From Hyphomicrobium sp. MC1 (GTDB lineage: Bacteria > Pseudomonadota > Alphaproteobacteria > Rhizobiales > Hyphomicrobiaceae): a stretch of DNA of 64,000 bases. Each line of letters begins with the position of its first letter. The stretch's first letter is position 1. The notes under the pieces were generated by a model. That model was not told the origin of the DNA, made no database searches, and saw only the letters and a program-made list of their open reading frames with translations. The DNA lies in the NCBI RefSeq assembly GCF_000253295.1, contig NC_015717.1, positions 1,674,001 through 1,738,000 of the forward strand, in the 5' to 3' direction. A program made the position numbers and the translations under genes. Shown here piece by piece: positions 17,851 through 26,670 of the stretch.

Positions 17851-20800
17851 ATGTCTGCTTTCTTCATTAATCGGCCGATTTTCGCTTGGGTCATTGCCAT
17901 CGTCATCATGCTCGGTGGCCTGCTCGCCCTGAATTCTCTCCCGATATCGCAGTATCCTCAGATTGCCCCGCCAACGGTGCGCATCAGCGCGACCTATGCC
18001 GGTGCCGATGCTCAGACCGTCGAGAACTCGGTGACGAAAGTTATCGAGCAGGGCATGACCGGCATCGATAATCTCGACTACATGACCGCAACTTCGACGT
18101 CGACCGGGGCTGCGCAAATTACACTGACATTCACGAACGCGGCCGATCCAGATGTCGCGCAAATGCAAGTGCAAAATAAGCTGCAACTTGTGCAAGCGCA
18201 GCTGCCGAGCGTCGTCCAGAGCAACGGAATAACTGTTACGAAATCCTCGACTGGATTTCTCATGGTCGTCGGGTTCGTCTCGAAAGACGGTAAGCTCAGC
18301 TCTGAGGAGCTGTCGGATTATGTCGATAGCTCACTGACCGACACGCTGCGCCGCGTAGATGGTGTCGGCGAAACGCAGCTTTTCGGCTCGGCGTTCGCGA
18401 TGCGCATTTGGCTCGATCCCGACAAGCTCGCTAAATACAAACTCATGCCCGGCGATGTCGCGGCGGCGATCGAAGCCCAAAATACGCAGGTTGCCGCCGG
18501 ACAGCTCGGAGGGCTTCCGGCACGCAAAGGCCAGCAACTCAATGCAACTGTGACGGCCCGCAGCCGGTTGGAAACGCCCGAGCAGTTCCGCAATATCATA
18601 TTGAGCAGCGCCACCGACGGATCGCTCGTGCGCCTGAACGACGTCGCAACAGTTGCGCTCGGCGCTGAGGACTATACGACGTCGTCGCTCTATAACGGCA
18701 TGCCAGCAACAGGCCTCGGAATAAGTCTGGCAACCGGCGCGAACGCAATAAGCACTGCGGAAGCCGTTAAAAAAGCAATCGCCAAACTTGCTCCGACCTT
18801 TCCGCCTGGCGTGGATGTCGTCTACCCCTATGACACGACACCGTTCGTAAAGCTGTCGATCGAAGACGTCGTAAAGACCCTTCTCGAAGCGATCGTTCTG
18901 GTCTTCGTCGTGATGCTGGTATTTCTGCAAAATTTACGCGCTACTTTCATTCCGACCGTAGCCGTTCCTGTCGTTCTTCTTGGAACGTTCGCCGTCCTTG
19001 CCGCGTTCGGGTATTCGATCAACACCCTCACCATGTTTGCCATGGTGCTTGCGATCGGACTTCTCGTCGACGATGCCATCGTGGTCGTCGAGAATGTCGA
19101 GCGCGTCATGCGTGAAGAGGGGCTTTCGCCAGCGGACGCAACGCGCAAATCCATGGGCGAGATCACCGGGGCTCTCATTGGCATTGCAACGGTCCTGTCA
19201 GCTGTCTTTCTGCCGATGGCGTTTTTCGGCGGATCCGTTGGCGTGATTTACCGGCAGTTCTCGGTCACGATTATTTCCGCAATGGTCCTGTCGGTTCTCG
19301 TTGCACTTATTCTAACGCCGGCGCTTTGCGCAACTATTCTGCGCCCTCATAGCAAGCCCAACAGATTTGCTTCCTGGTTCAATCGTACGTTCGATTTCGG
19401 TGCGGCAGCCTATCAAAGCGGTGTCGGCGGTATAATTTCACGGCCGTGGCGGTTTATCACGATTTTCTCGACAATTACCGTCGCGATGGGATGGATGTTC
19501 GTGAAGCTCCCGTCATCATTTCTGCCGGAAGAAGACCAAGGCATCATCATCACGAGCGTCCAGCTGCCTGTTGGCGCGACTCAGGATCGGACCCTGAGCG
19601 TTCTCTCGCAAGTTACAGACCATTATCTCAAAGATGAGAAGGACGCGGTCGATGGCGTCATGACGGTGGTCGGTTTCGGATTCGGCGGACAGGGCCAGAA
19701 CGTCGGCATGGCGTTCGTCAGTCTGAAGGATTTCGCTCTGCGCAAGTCGCCTACGCTCAGTGCAACTGCCGTAGCCGGTCGCGCGATGATGGCATTCTCC
19801 AAGAACAGGGATGCTCAAATCTTTGCCCTGAACCCGCCAGCGATCCAAGGAATGGGAAACAACAGCGGCTTTGATCTCTATGTGCGCGACGTAACAGGTG
19901 CGGGGCATGAAAAGTTGATGGCCGTGAGAAATAAGCTCATTGCACTTGCTTCCCGCAGCTCGCTCCTCTCGGGAACCCGTCCCAACGGTCAAGAGGACAC
20001 CCCCCAGTTCTCCATTGACGTCGATGAAGACAAAGCGAGCGCGTTGGGGCTCGGCATCGGCGATATCAACACGACGATAGCAACAGCTTGGGGCAGTAGC
20101 TATGTGAACGACTTCATCGATCGAGGGCGAGTTAAATCAGTCTATCTGCAGTCCGCGCCCGATTTTCGAATGCAGCCAGACGACCTCAACCGGTGGTATC
20201 TGCGCAATTCATCAAGCGGTATGGTCCCGTTTTCGGCGATTGCCGCGAGCCATTGGACTTTCGGTTCACCGCGGCTTGAACGTTACAATGGCGCTTCGGC
20301 CGTTGAGATACAGGGATCTCCGGCGCCAGGGGTGAGCTCGGGCGATGCGATGGATGAAATCGACAAGCTGACGAGCCAACTACCCAGTGGCTACGATCAC
20401 GAATGGACAGGGATCTCCTATCAGGAGCGGCTTTCCGGGAGCCAGGCCACTTCACTCTACGCGATTTCAATTTTGGTCGTCTTCCTCTGCCTGGCAGCTC
20501 TCTATGAGAGCTGGTCAATTCCCTTTGCCGTGATGCTGGCGGTTCCTATTGGCGTCTTCGGGGCTCTCCTGGCGGCGTTGCTCTTCAATCAAACGAACGA
20601 CGTCTATTTCAAAGTCGGATTGCTGACGACGATCGGCCTTGCAGCCAAGAATGCAATTCTGATTGTGGAATTCGCCATCGAAAACCAAGCCCGTGGCATG
20701 GAACTCGTCGAAGCGACAAGAGTGGCTGCAAAACAGCGGCTTCGTCCAATCCTCATGACGTCCTTCGCGTTCATTCTTGGCGTCACGCCGTTGGCGATTG

Positions 20801-20976
20801 CATCAGGCGCGGGATCGGGTGCGCAGAATGCCATCGGCATCGGTGTTATGGGCGGAATGATCGCAGCGACCGGGATTGGAATCTTTTTCGTTCCGCTGCT
20901 GTTCGTTGTCGTTCGTCGAATTTTTGGGCGGAAGGGGACGACGGATACGACGAAGGAGAGCTTAGGCCGTGTGTAA
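17851..20976 (+). CDS. RND efflux permease, HAE1 family (AcrB/MexB-like)
   Basis: Full-length 1041-aa proton-driven multidrug transporter. It starts with SAFFINRPIFAWVIAIV and has twelve expected membrane helices with two large periplasmic loops. The proton-relay aspartates lie in TM4 (GLLVDDAIVVVENVER) and the partner Lys in TM10 (GLAAKNAILIVEFA). ATG 17851 is taken as start, and GTG directly before it at 17848 is equally possible. The gene follows its adaptor by 11 bp and precedes a NodT-type outer-membrane lipoprotein. Together they form a complete tripartite pump. Substrates (drugs, detergents, bile-like compounds, plant phenolics) cannot be told from sequence. Confidence 0.95.
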   Translation: MSAFFINRPIFAWVIAIVIMLGGLLALNSLPISQYPQIAPPTVRISATYAGADAQTVENSVTKVIEQGMTGIDNLDYMTATSTSTGAAQITLTFTNAADPDVAQMQVQNKLQLVQAQLPSVVQSNGITVTKSSTGFLMVVGFVSKDGKLSSEELSDYVDSSLTDTLRRVDGVGETQLFGSAFAMRIWLDPDKLAKYKLMPGDVAAAIEAQNTQVAAGQLGGLPARKGQQLNATVTARSRLETPEQFRNIILSSATDGSLVRLNDVATVALGAEDYTTSSLYNGMPATGLGISLATGANAISTAEAVKKAIAKLAPTFPPGVDVVYPYDTTPFVKLSIEDVVKTLLEAIVLVFVVMLVFLQNLRATFIPTVAVPVVLLGTFAVLAAFGYSINTLTMFAMVLAIGLLVDDAIVVVENVERVMREEGLSPADATRKSMGEITGALIGIATVLSAVFLPMAFFGGSVGVIYRQFSVTIISAMVLSVLVALILTPALCATILRPHSKPNRFASWFNRTFDFGAAAYQSGVGGIISRPWRFITIFSTITVAMGWMFVKLPSSFLPEEDQGIIITSVQLPVGATQDRTLSVLSQVTDHYLKDEKDAVDGVMTVVGFGFGGQGQNVGMAFVSLKDFALRKSPTLSATAVAGRAMMAFSKNRDAQIFALNPPAIQGMGNNSGFDLYVRDVTGAGHEKLMAVRNKLIALASRSSLLSGTRPNGQEDTPQFSIDVDEDKASALGLGIGDINTTIATAWGSSYVNDFIDRGRVKSVYLQSAPDFRMQPDDLNRWYLRNSSSGMVPFSAIAASHWTFGSPRLERYNGASAVEIQGSPAPGVSSGDAMDEIDKLTSQLPSGYDHEWTGISYQERLSGSQATSLYAISILVVFLCLAALYESWSIPFAVMLAVPIGVFGALLAALLFNQTNDVYFKVGLLTTIGLAAKNAILIVEFAIENQARGMELVEATRVAAKQRLRPILMTSFAFILGVTPLAIASGAGSGAQNAIGIGVMGGMIAATGIGIFFVPLLFVVVRRIFGRKGTTDTTKESLGRV

Positions 20977-21022
20977 AGCATTGGGGGAACGCAGCCGGAA
21001 TGCTCAAAAAATTGGGGACCTT

Positions 21023-22516
21023 ATGACGATTAGCTTCATCGTGCGCTCATGGCGACGTATACGCCTGCGCATGGCGCTGCTCATGTTACCCGGCTTTCTT
21101 GCTGGTTGCGCCGTTGGACCCGATTACCAAACACCTTTGCTGCTGTTGCCCACGCAATGGGGGAGTGCCAAGCAGGCGCAGCGCAATGCACCGCGCCTCA
21201 ACAATTGGTGGTACGGCTTGCACGATGCGACATTGAATGACCTCATGGAGCAGGCGGTTGCGGGAAATCTCGATGTCGCGACAGCAAAAGCGAACATCCG
21301 TGAGGCTCGTGCCACCCTTCATCAGGCGCGCGGAACTCTCTTTCCGGTCATCGATGGTGTGTCATCTTCAACCTGGAACGAAGCATCATCGGATGGATCG
21401 ACATCTGGCGTTTCGACTTTCAGCCGGCAATTTGAGAAAGGTTTTGACTCAAGCTGGGAGATCGACGTTTTCGGCGCCAACCGTCGCGGGCTAGAGGCCG
21501 CAGTTTACGGAAGCGAGGCCGCGGACGAACAGCTTCGCGCTACTTTACTGACGCTTGTCGGGGATGTCGCGTCCTACTACGTCGATGTCAGGGGCTATCA
21601 GGAAAGAATAGCACTTGCGAAGCGCACGGCTGCTTCGCAACGCTCAACGGCCGGGCTAACCCGCGCCAAGTTTCAGGCCGGAACGTCTTCGGCGGTCGAT
21701 CTTGCGAACGCGGAAGGCCTTGCCGCTGGTACCGAAGCAAACATTCCCGAGCTGCAAATCAGTCTCGCGGAATCGATCCATCGTCTCTCGGTTCTAACAG
21801 GACAGCCTCCGTCAGCATTGAGCGCGGGGCTGAATAAGGCTGCACCTGTTCCCAGTGCCCGCTTGAATGTCCCGGCCGGAATTCCGGCAGACGTTTTGCT
21901 GAATCGCCCGGACGTTCGTCTCGCCGAGCGTCAGCTTGCGCAATATACGGCTAAAATCGGCCAGGCCGAGGCGGCCCGTTATCCAAGCGTAAGTCTCACC
22001 GGCGACATCTCGACGTCGGCGACGCATTTCGGCGATCTCTTCAAAGGCTCGACGATCAGCTGGGCTTTCGGTCCCTCGGTTACTGTCCCGATCTTTCACG
22101 GCGGTCAGCTCAAAGCGGCAGTCGAATTGGCCGAGGCCGAACGAGATACGTACTTCATCGCCTATCGCTCGTCGGTCTTGACAGCCCTAGAGGATGTCGA
22201 GAATTCGCTCGTCGGACTTTCGCAGGAACGCGTGCGCAATCGTAAGCTGTCTGAATCGGCGAAGGCTTATCGGCAAGCCACAACTCTGTCACGGGCGCTT
22301 TATCAATCGGGGTCGACAAGCTTCCTCGATGTCCTCGATGCGGAGCGATCGCTGTATTCGGCTGAGGATACGCTGATTGAGAGCAATGTCTCGATCGTCA
22401 AAGATTATATCTCGTTGAACAAAGCTCTTGGTGGCGGCTGGAACAAACCCGTGGACGCATCCCAGCCGGAAATCATCGACAGGAATACGGGGCCCCACTT
22501 TGCGTATAGATCGTGA
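21023..22516 (+). CDS. efflux outer membrane lipoprotein, NodT/OprM family
   Basis: About 497 aa. The start is ATG 21023, with GGGGA 4 bases upstream. An alternative GTG at 20969 overlaps the permease stop. The lipobox GFLAGC gives acylated Cys29, followed by the family hallmark AVGPDYQTP. OEP repeats contain WWYGLHDATLNDLMEQAVAGN, SSWEIDVFGANRRGLEA and, in the second half, RPDVRLAERQL and VPIFHGGQLKAA. It provides the outer-membrane duct for the RND pump encoded just upstream. Its 3' end overlaps the probable start of the MacA-like gene, so macAB appears to be in the same transcript. Confidence 0.93.
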   Translation: MTISFIVRSWRRIRLRMALLMLPGFLAGCAVGPDYQTPLLLLPTQWGSAKQAQRNAPRLNNWWYGLHDATLNDLMEQAVAGNLDVATAKANIREARATLHQARGTLFPVIDGVSSSTWNEASSDGSTSGVSTFSRQFEKGFDSSWEIDVFGANRRGLEAAVYGSEAADEQLRATLLTLVGDVASYYVDVRGYQERIALAKRTAASQRSTAGLTRAKFQAGTSSAVDLANAEGLAAGTEANIPELQISLAESIHRLSVLTGQPPSALSAGLNKAAPVPSARLNVPAGIPADVLLNRPDVRLAERQLAQYTAKIGQAEAARYPSVSLTGDISTSATHFGDLFKGSTISWAFGPSVTVPIFHGGQLKAAVELAEAERDTYFIAYRSSVLTALEDVENSLVGLSQERVRNRKLSESAKAYRQATTLSRALYQSGSTSFLDVLDAERSLYSAEDTLIESNVSIVKDYISLNKALGGGWNKPVDASQPEIIDRNTGPHFAYRS

Positions 22517-23759
22517 GTTTACAGTTGCGGCCCCGGACCAACGCATTCGCCGCATCCTCATTGCGTCGGTTCTAATTGTAGTTGCTGCTGCCGCGGTCTT
22601 TGTCAGCACTAAATACCTTTCGACTGGCCAAAGGTCGAACGTCATGACTGCTGCGGTCGTGCGTGGGGACATCGAGGAAACCGTGCTCGCGACCGGAACG
22701 CTCAAGCCCGTCAAGCTTGTCGCCGTAGGCGCACAGGCGTCGGGCCGCATCACATCAATCAAGGTCGCTCTCGGGCAGACGATCAGGAAAGGCAGCCTGA
22801 TTGCGGAAATCGACTCGATGACTCAGTCGAACGCACTTCGCACGGCGGAAGCCAATCTCGAAAATATCCGAGCGCAGCGTAGGGAGAAGGAAGCGACGTT
22901 GGTCAACGCCAAATCCTCGCTTGCTCGGCAGATAAAGACTCTAGCGCAAAATGCATCATCCCAAGCCGATTACGATTCTGCGGTCGCCGCTCTCGATACG
23001 ACTACCGCACAGATAGCGGCCCTCGATGCCCAAATCACAGAAGCCGAAGTTGCCATCGAGACGGCGCGCGTCAATCTCGGATATACGAGGATCACCGCTC
23101 CAATAAACGGAACCGTTTTGTCGATCGTCTCTCAAGAAGGTCAGACAGTAAACGCAACGCAATCAGCTCCAACCATCGTCATCCTCGGGCAACTCGATGT
23201 CATGACCGTGCGCACGGAGATTTCCGAAGCCGATATCGTCAAGGTTGAGCCGGGACAGTCCCTTTACTTCACGATCCTCGGTGACCCCGATCGCCGATAT
23301 GAGGGAAAGCTTCAATCCATCGAACCCGCGCCGGAGTCGATCACAAGCGATTCGAGCTTCAGCTCATCGTCTGGGGAATCGAGTTCTTCAAGTTCCTCGT
23401 CATCGAGCTCGTCGTCGGCCATCTACTACAACGGCGTGTTCGATGTACCCAATGCCGACGGGCATCTGAGGACCTATATGACCGCCGAAGTCCACATTAT
23501 CCTGGGGCAGGCCAAGAACGTTTTAACGGTGCCATGCTCAGCAATCACGAGAAGCGCCGACGGATCCTACTCAGTCGCCGTCATCGATACCAACGGAACG
23601 ATTTCAAAACGCGCCGTTGAGGTGGGGCTGAATGACAAGGTCGTGGCCGAAATCAAATCAGGCCTGAAGCTTGGAGAGCGCGTTGTCACGGGCGAACTTT
23701 CCGCCGATGCGTCGACCACAAATTTAAGGCCGGGACCGCCGCCGCCGATGGGTTTTTGA
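22500..23759 (+). CDS. macA: MacA-like efflux periplasmic adaptor with poly-serine insert
   Basis: About 419 aa. A single N-terminal membrane anchor (ILIASVLIVVAAAAVFV) is followed by the MacA pattern: GDIEETVLATGTLKP, lipoyl half VGAQASGRITSIKV, helical hairpin, and TRITAPINGTVLSI. TTG 22500 is the tentative start, overlapping the previous stop. GTG 22431 is another option. Near residues 285-307 there is a low-complexity stretch with a run of 13 serines coded by all six serine codons, just before AIYYNGVFDVPN. MacA stimulates the MacB ATPase encoded 4 bp downstream and links it to TolC. Confidence 0.9.
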   Translation: MRIDREFTVAAPDQRIRRILIASVLIVVAAAAVFVSTKYLSTGQRSNVMTAAVVRGDIEETVLATGTLKPVKLVAVGAQASGRITSIKVALGQTIRKGSLIAEIDSMTQSNALRTAEANLENIRAQRREKEATLVNAKSSLARQIKTLAQNASSQADYDSAVAALDTTTAQIAALDAQITEAEVAIETARVNLGYTRITAPINGTVLSIVSQEGQTVNATQSAPTIVILGQLDVMTVRTEISEADIVKVEPGQSLYFTILGDPDRRYEGKLQSIEPAPESITSDSSFSSSSGESSSSSSSSSSSSSAIYYNGVFDVPNADGHLRTYMTAEVHIILGQAKNVLTVPCSAITRSADGSYSVAVIDTNGTISKRAVEVGLNDKVVAEIKSGLKLGERVVTGELSADASTTNLRPGPPPPMGF

Positions 23760-23763
23760 GATC

Positions 23764-25737
23764 ATGACGGAACCGCTCATCGAATTGCGAAAAATTCGAC
23801 GCGAATATCCATCGGGTGACGGTGTTATCGCGGTGCTAAAAGATGTCGATCTCACGATCAATCGTGGCGAGATGGTCGCGATTATGGGCGCTTCCGGCTC
23901 CGGAAAATCCACGCTGATGAATATCCTCGGCTGTCTCGATCGACCGACATCAGGAAGTTATCGGATCGACGGCCGAGAAACTTCATTGCTAAACAGCGAC
24001 GACCTCGCAGCCCTGCGCAGAGAACATTTCGGCTTCATTTTTCAGCGATATCATCTTCTCAGCGATTTGACAGCGCTCGGCAATGTCGAGATGCCAGCAA
24101 TATACGCTGGTCAACCTGTGCAAGCGCGCCGATCTCGAGCGCTTCGGCTTCTCACCGACCTAGGAATGGAAAAACGCGTTCATCACCGACCTGGCCAACT
24201 GTCAGGCGGGCAGCAACAACGGGTGTCGATTGCGCGCGCGTTGATGAATGGCGGTAACGTCATCCTTGCAGATGAGCCGACTGGAGCGCTCGACAAGCAC
24301 AGCGGCGAAGATGTGCTTCGTATTCTTGGCGACTTTCACGCCGCCGGGGAGACGGTAATCATCGTCACGCACGACCTAGCTATTGCCCAGCGGGCGGAAC
24401 GCATCGTCGAGATTAGCGATGGTGAAATCGTGTCCGACCGCGCTAATCCGAAGGCTGGCCCGGTCGTCGCAGAAGGACTTCGCCAGGCATCGGATACCGC
24501 TGAAAAGCCTCTCCAAGAGACGACACGTCTGTCCGATCTGGCACGCGTTCGCGAAGCGTTGCAAATGGCAATTCTCGCGATGAAGGCCCACAAGCTTCGA
24601 ACATTTCTGACGATGCTTGGCATTATCATCGGGATCGCATCCGTTGTGTCCGTTGTTGCATTGGGTCAGGGTTCGCAGCAACGTGTTCTCGCCAACATAT
24701 CGAGTTTAGGGACGAACACGCTCGAAGTTTTCGCGGGTAAGGATTTCGGTGATACGCGTTCGGGCAAAATTACGACTCTGGTGGTCGCTGACGCCGACGC
24801 GCTCGCGAAAAATGCTTATGTCGCAGCCGTCACGCCGACGGTTTCAACTTCAAGCACCGTGCGCTTTGGAGCGATAGAGGCATCTGTGCTCGTCAACGGC
24901 GTCGGAGACCGCTATTTTCTTGCCAGGGGAGCAAAGCTCGCCGCAGGACGATTTTTCGATGCCGACAGCGTCCGCCAGAGGGCGCAGGACGTCGTCATCG
25001 ATGAAAACACCCGCAAGACTTTATTTGGGAGCGGTGACGTCGATCCGCTCGGGAAAGTCCTTCTGATCGGCAAAGTTCAATGCCGGATCGTCGGCGTGAT
25101 GCAACCGCAGCAGGGAGGATTTGGATCGAGCCAGAATCTTTCCCTGTATTTGCCCTACACGACGGTTCAAACGCGATTTCTCGGTAGTTCATCGTTACGC
25201 AGCATAACGGTGAAGGTTGCCGATGATGTATCGACCAATCTCGCGGAGCAAGGCGTCACCAAATTTCTTATCCAACGGCATGGCACAAAAGACTTCTTTA
25301 TTTTGAATACTGACGATATTCGGCAGACGATTACGAGCACCACCAAGACGCTAACGCTTCTGATCGCAGCCATCGCGATCATCTCATTGATCGTTGGTGG
25401 CATCGGCGTCATGAATATTATGCTCGTATCGGTGTCAGAACGCGTCAGCGAGATCGGCGTGCGGATGGCTGTCGGCGCCCGCCAAAAGGACATTCTTCAA
25501 CAGTTCTTAATCGAAGCCGTTTTGGTTTGCCTGATCGGAGGGTTTCTTGGGATTATGTTGGCGTTGGGCGTTGGTGGCGCGTTCAATCTGCTGAGCGGAA
25601 ATTTCCAGCTCATTTATTCCACAGCGTCCATGCTCATCGCCGTCTTGTGCTCTAGCCTCATCGGGATCGTGTTCGGCTACCTTCCAGCGCGGAACGCCTC
25701 GCGACTTGACCCGGTTGTTGCGCTCGCAAGGGTTTGA
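23764..25737 (+). CDS. macB: MacB-like ABC transporter, ATPase-permease fusion
   Basis: 657 aa. The N-terminal ATPase domain has Walker A GASGSGKST, signature LSGGQQQRVSIARAL, Walker B VILADEPTGALD and H-loop IVTHD. The first helix near residue 278 is followed by the MacB periplasmic core, and a C-terminal FtsX-type block of three helices ends near SRLDPVVALARV. This is the standard MacB plan. MacB drives efflux of macrolides, lipopeptides or heme-like molecules through TolC by a mechanotransmission mechanism. It lies 4 bp behind macA. It converges with a small kinase-like gene. Confidence 0.94.
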   Translation: MTEPLIELRKIRREYPSGDGVIAVLKDVDLTINRGEMVAIMGASGSGKSTLMNILGCLDRPTSGSYRIDGRETSLLNSDDLAALRREHFGFIFQRYHLLSDLTALGNVEMPAIYAGQPVQARRSRALRLLTDLGMEKRVHHRPGQLSGGQQQRVSIARALMNGGNVILADEPTGALDKHSGEDVLRILGDFHAAGETVIIVTHDLAIAQRAERIVEISDGEIVSDRANPKAGPVVAEGLRQASDTAEKPLQETTRLSDLARVREALQMAILAMKAHKLRTFLTMLGIIIGIASVVSVVALGQGSQQRVLANISSLGTNTLEVFAGKDFGDTRSGKITTLVVADADALAKNAYVAAVTPTVSTSSTVRFGAIEASVLVNGVGDRYFLARGAKLAAGRFFDADSVRQRAQDVVIDENTRKTLFGSGDVDPLGKVLLIGKVQCRIVGVMQPQQGGFGSSQNLSLYLPYTTVQTRFLGSSSLRSITVKVADDVSTNLAEQGVTKFLIQRHGTKDFFILNTDDIRQTITSTTKTLTLLIAAIAIISLIVGGIGVMNIMLVSVSERVSEIGVRMAVGARQKDILQQFLIEAVLVCLIGGFLGIMLALGVGGAFNLLSGNFQLIYSTASMLIAVLCSSLIGIVFGYLPARNASRLDPVVALARV

Positions 25738-25758
25738 TAAGGGTTAGGAGGTGAGCAA

Positions 25759-25863
25759 ATGAACGCGGCTGTCGTCAAACGCAGAGCCTTGTTTCCGCTC
25801 CTACACTTCGGCGGATCGCAATGGCGATGCGCGATGCCCATTGTTCCGGCGTTCCAGGCATAG
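25759..25863 (+). CDS. possible 34-aa ORF with strong ribosome site
   Basis: ATG 25759 is preceded by TAGGAGGTG at a good spacing, directly after macB. The frame stops at TAG 25861 and gives a basic peptide starting MNAAVVKRRALFPLL. It overlaps the 3' end of the opposite-strand kinase-like gene. No family is recognised. It may be a small protein translated from the macB transcript or a chance frame behind an accidental ribosome site. Confidence 0.3.
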   Translation: MNAAVVKRRALFPLLHFGGSQWRCAMPIVPAFQA

Positions 25864-26200
25864 TGACTCGTATGTTGAAGATCGGTGGCCGGTCGAAGCG
25901 GCTCACTGACGCCGTTTTTAGCCGATCTACCCAAATGATATAAGCGCTGCGATGTGCTTGAAAAGCATCGCGTATATCTTCCGTTTCGCAACAGAGATTC
26001 GCGATGACGAATTGTCCTGACTTGGCGACTTGATCGGCGACCCAACCCAGATGGCGTGCGATTTCGATTGGACAAGTCAGCTGCGCTGAGGCCGCAAACT
26101 CGTTCCCTTCGAACGTTACCGCCGGCAGCTTAGAAGCAAGTGTTCGCGCAAGCGTCGATTTTCCGGAACCTGGCGGACCAATGATTAGAATTTTGCGCAT
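25775..26200 (-). CDS. P-loop kinase-like protein (adenylylsulfate-kinase-like), copy A
   Basis: 141 aa. It starts at MRKILIIGPPGSGKST, a Walker A within the first 16 residues, as in small nucleotide or metabolite kinases. Later pieces are HLGWVADQVAKSGQFVIANL, AYIIWVDRL and a C-terminal TPEQWASRI. A longer reading from 26215 adds only five residues. The layout resembles truncated APS-kinase or adenylate-kinase-like proteins, but no substrate-specific motif is visible. A clear paralogue lies at 37019-37474. The gene converges with macB and has no obvious operon partner. Confidence 0.7.
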   Translation of the reverse strand: MRKILIIGPPGSGKSTLARTLASKLPAVTFEGNEFAASAQLTCPIEIARHLGWVADQVAKSGQFVIANLCCETEDIRDAFQAHRSAYIIWVDRLKTASVSRFDRPPIFNIRVTMPGTPEQWASRIAIAIRRSVGAETRLCV

Positions 26201-26215
26201 GCGATAACAGCCCAA

Positions 26216-26670
26216 CCCAACATCTAAGAGATTCTGAACAGGGTATATAAAGAAACGGTTGGATGGTAATTCGGTTTGGTATCAGAATGTTACGAAGTAT
26301 TTCTCTTCGGTCTCAGATGCGCACGTGAAAGCCGGCGGATATGCCCGTAAGCGCAGTTAGATAGGCCGTCAGATAATTATAGGTTGCCAAAGGTCAGCAG
26401 CGTCTGCTCGCTTATGCGAGCATGAGCCGCCGTTGGCGGATCACCGCCGTCAGGTCTACGTTAAATAGGCGAATTTATCGGCAACGGCCGGCGTTTTTCA
26501 AATGATAGGCCGGGAACAACCAACCAGGCGCGTGGAAGGCGCCAATGTCGCGTCAAGACCGCCTCTGGCCCATCGCGTCATTTGTCGGTTGTCCGCTTTT
26601 GATCTGCTTGCCGACGTGACGCGGCGCGTCCGAACGGCATCGACTTTCGATAACGGGCGTCCGCTTTCTC
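26216..26670. other. intergenic region before IS copy 1, with two hairpins
   Basis: No gene seen. Two adjacent perfect hairpins occur: TGCTCGC-TTAT-GCGAGCA at 26405-26422 and CCGCC-GTT-GGCGG at about 26427-26439. There is no T-run after them, so they are not standard terminators. Their role is unknown. Confidence 0.4.
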
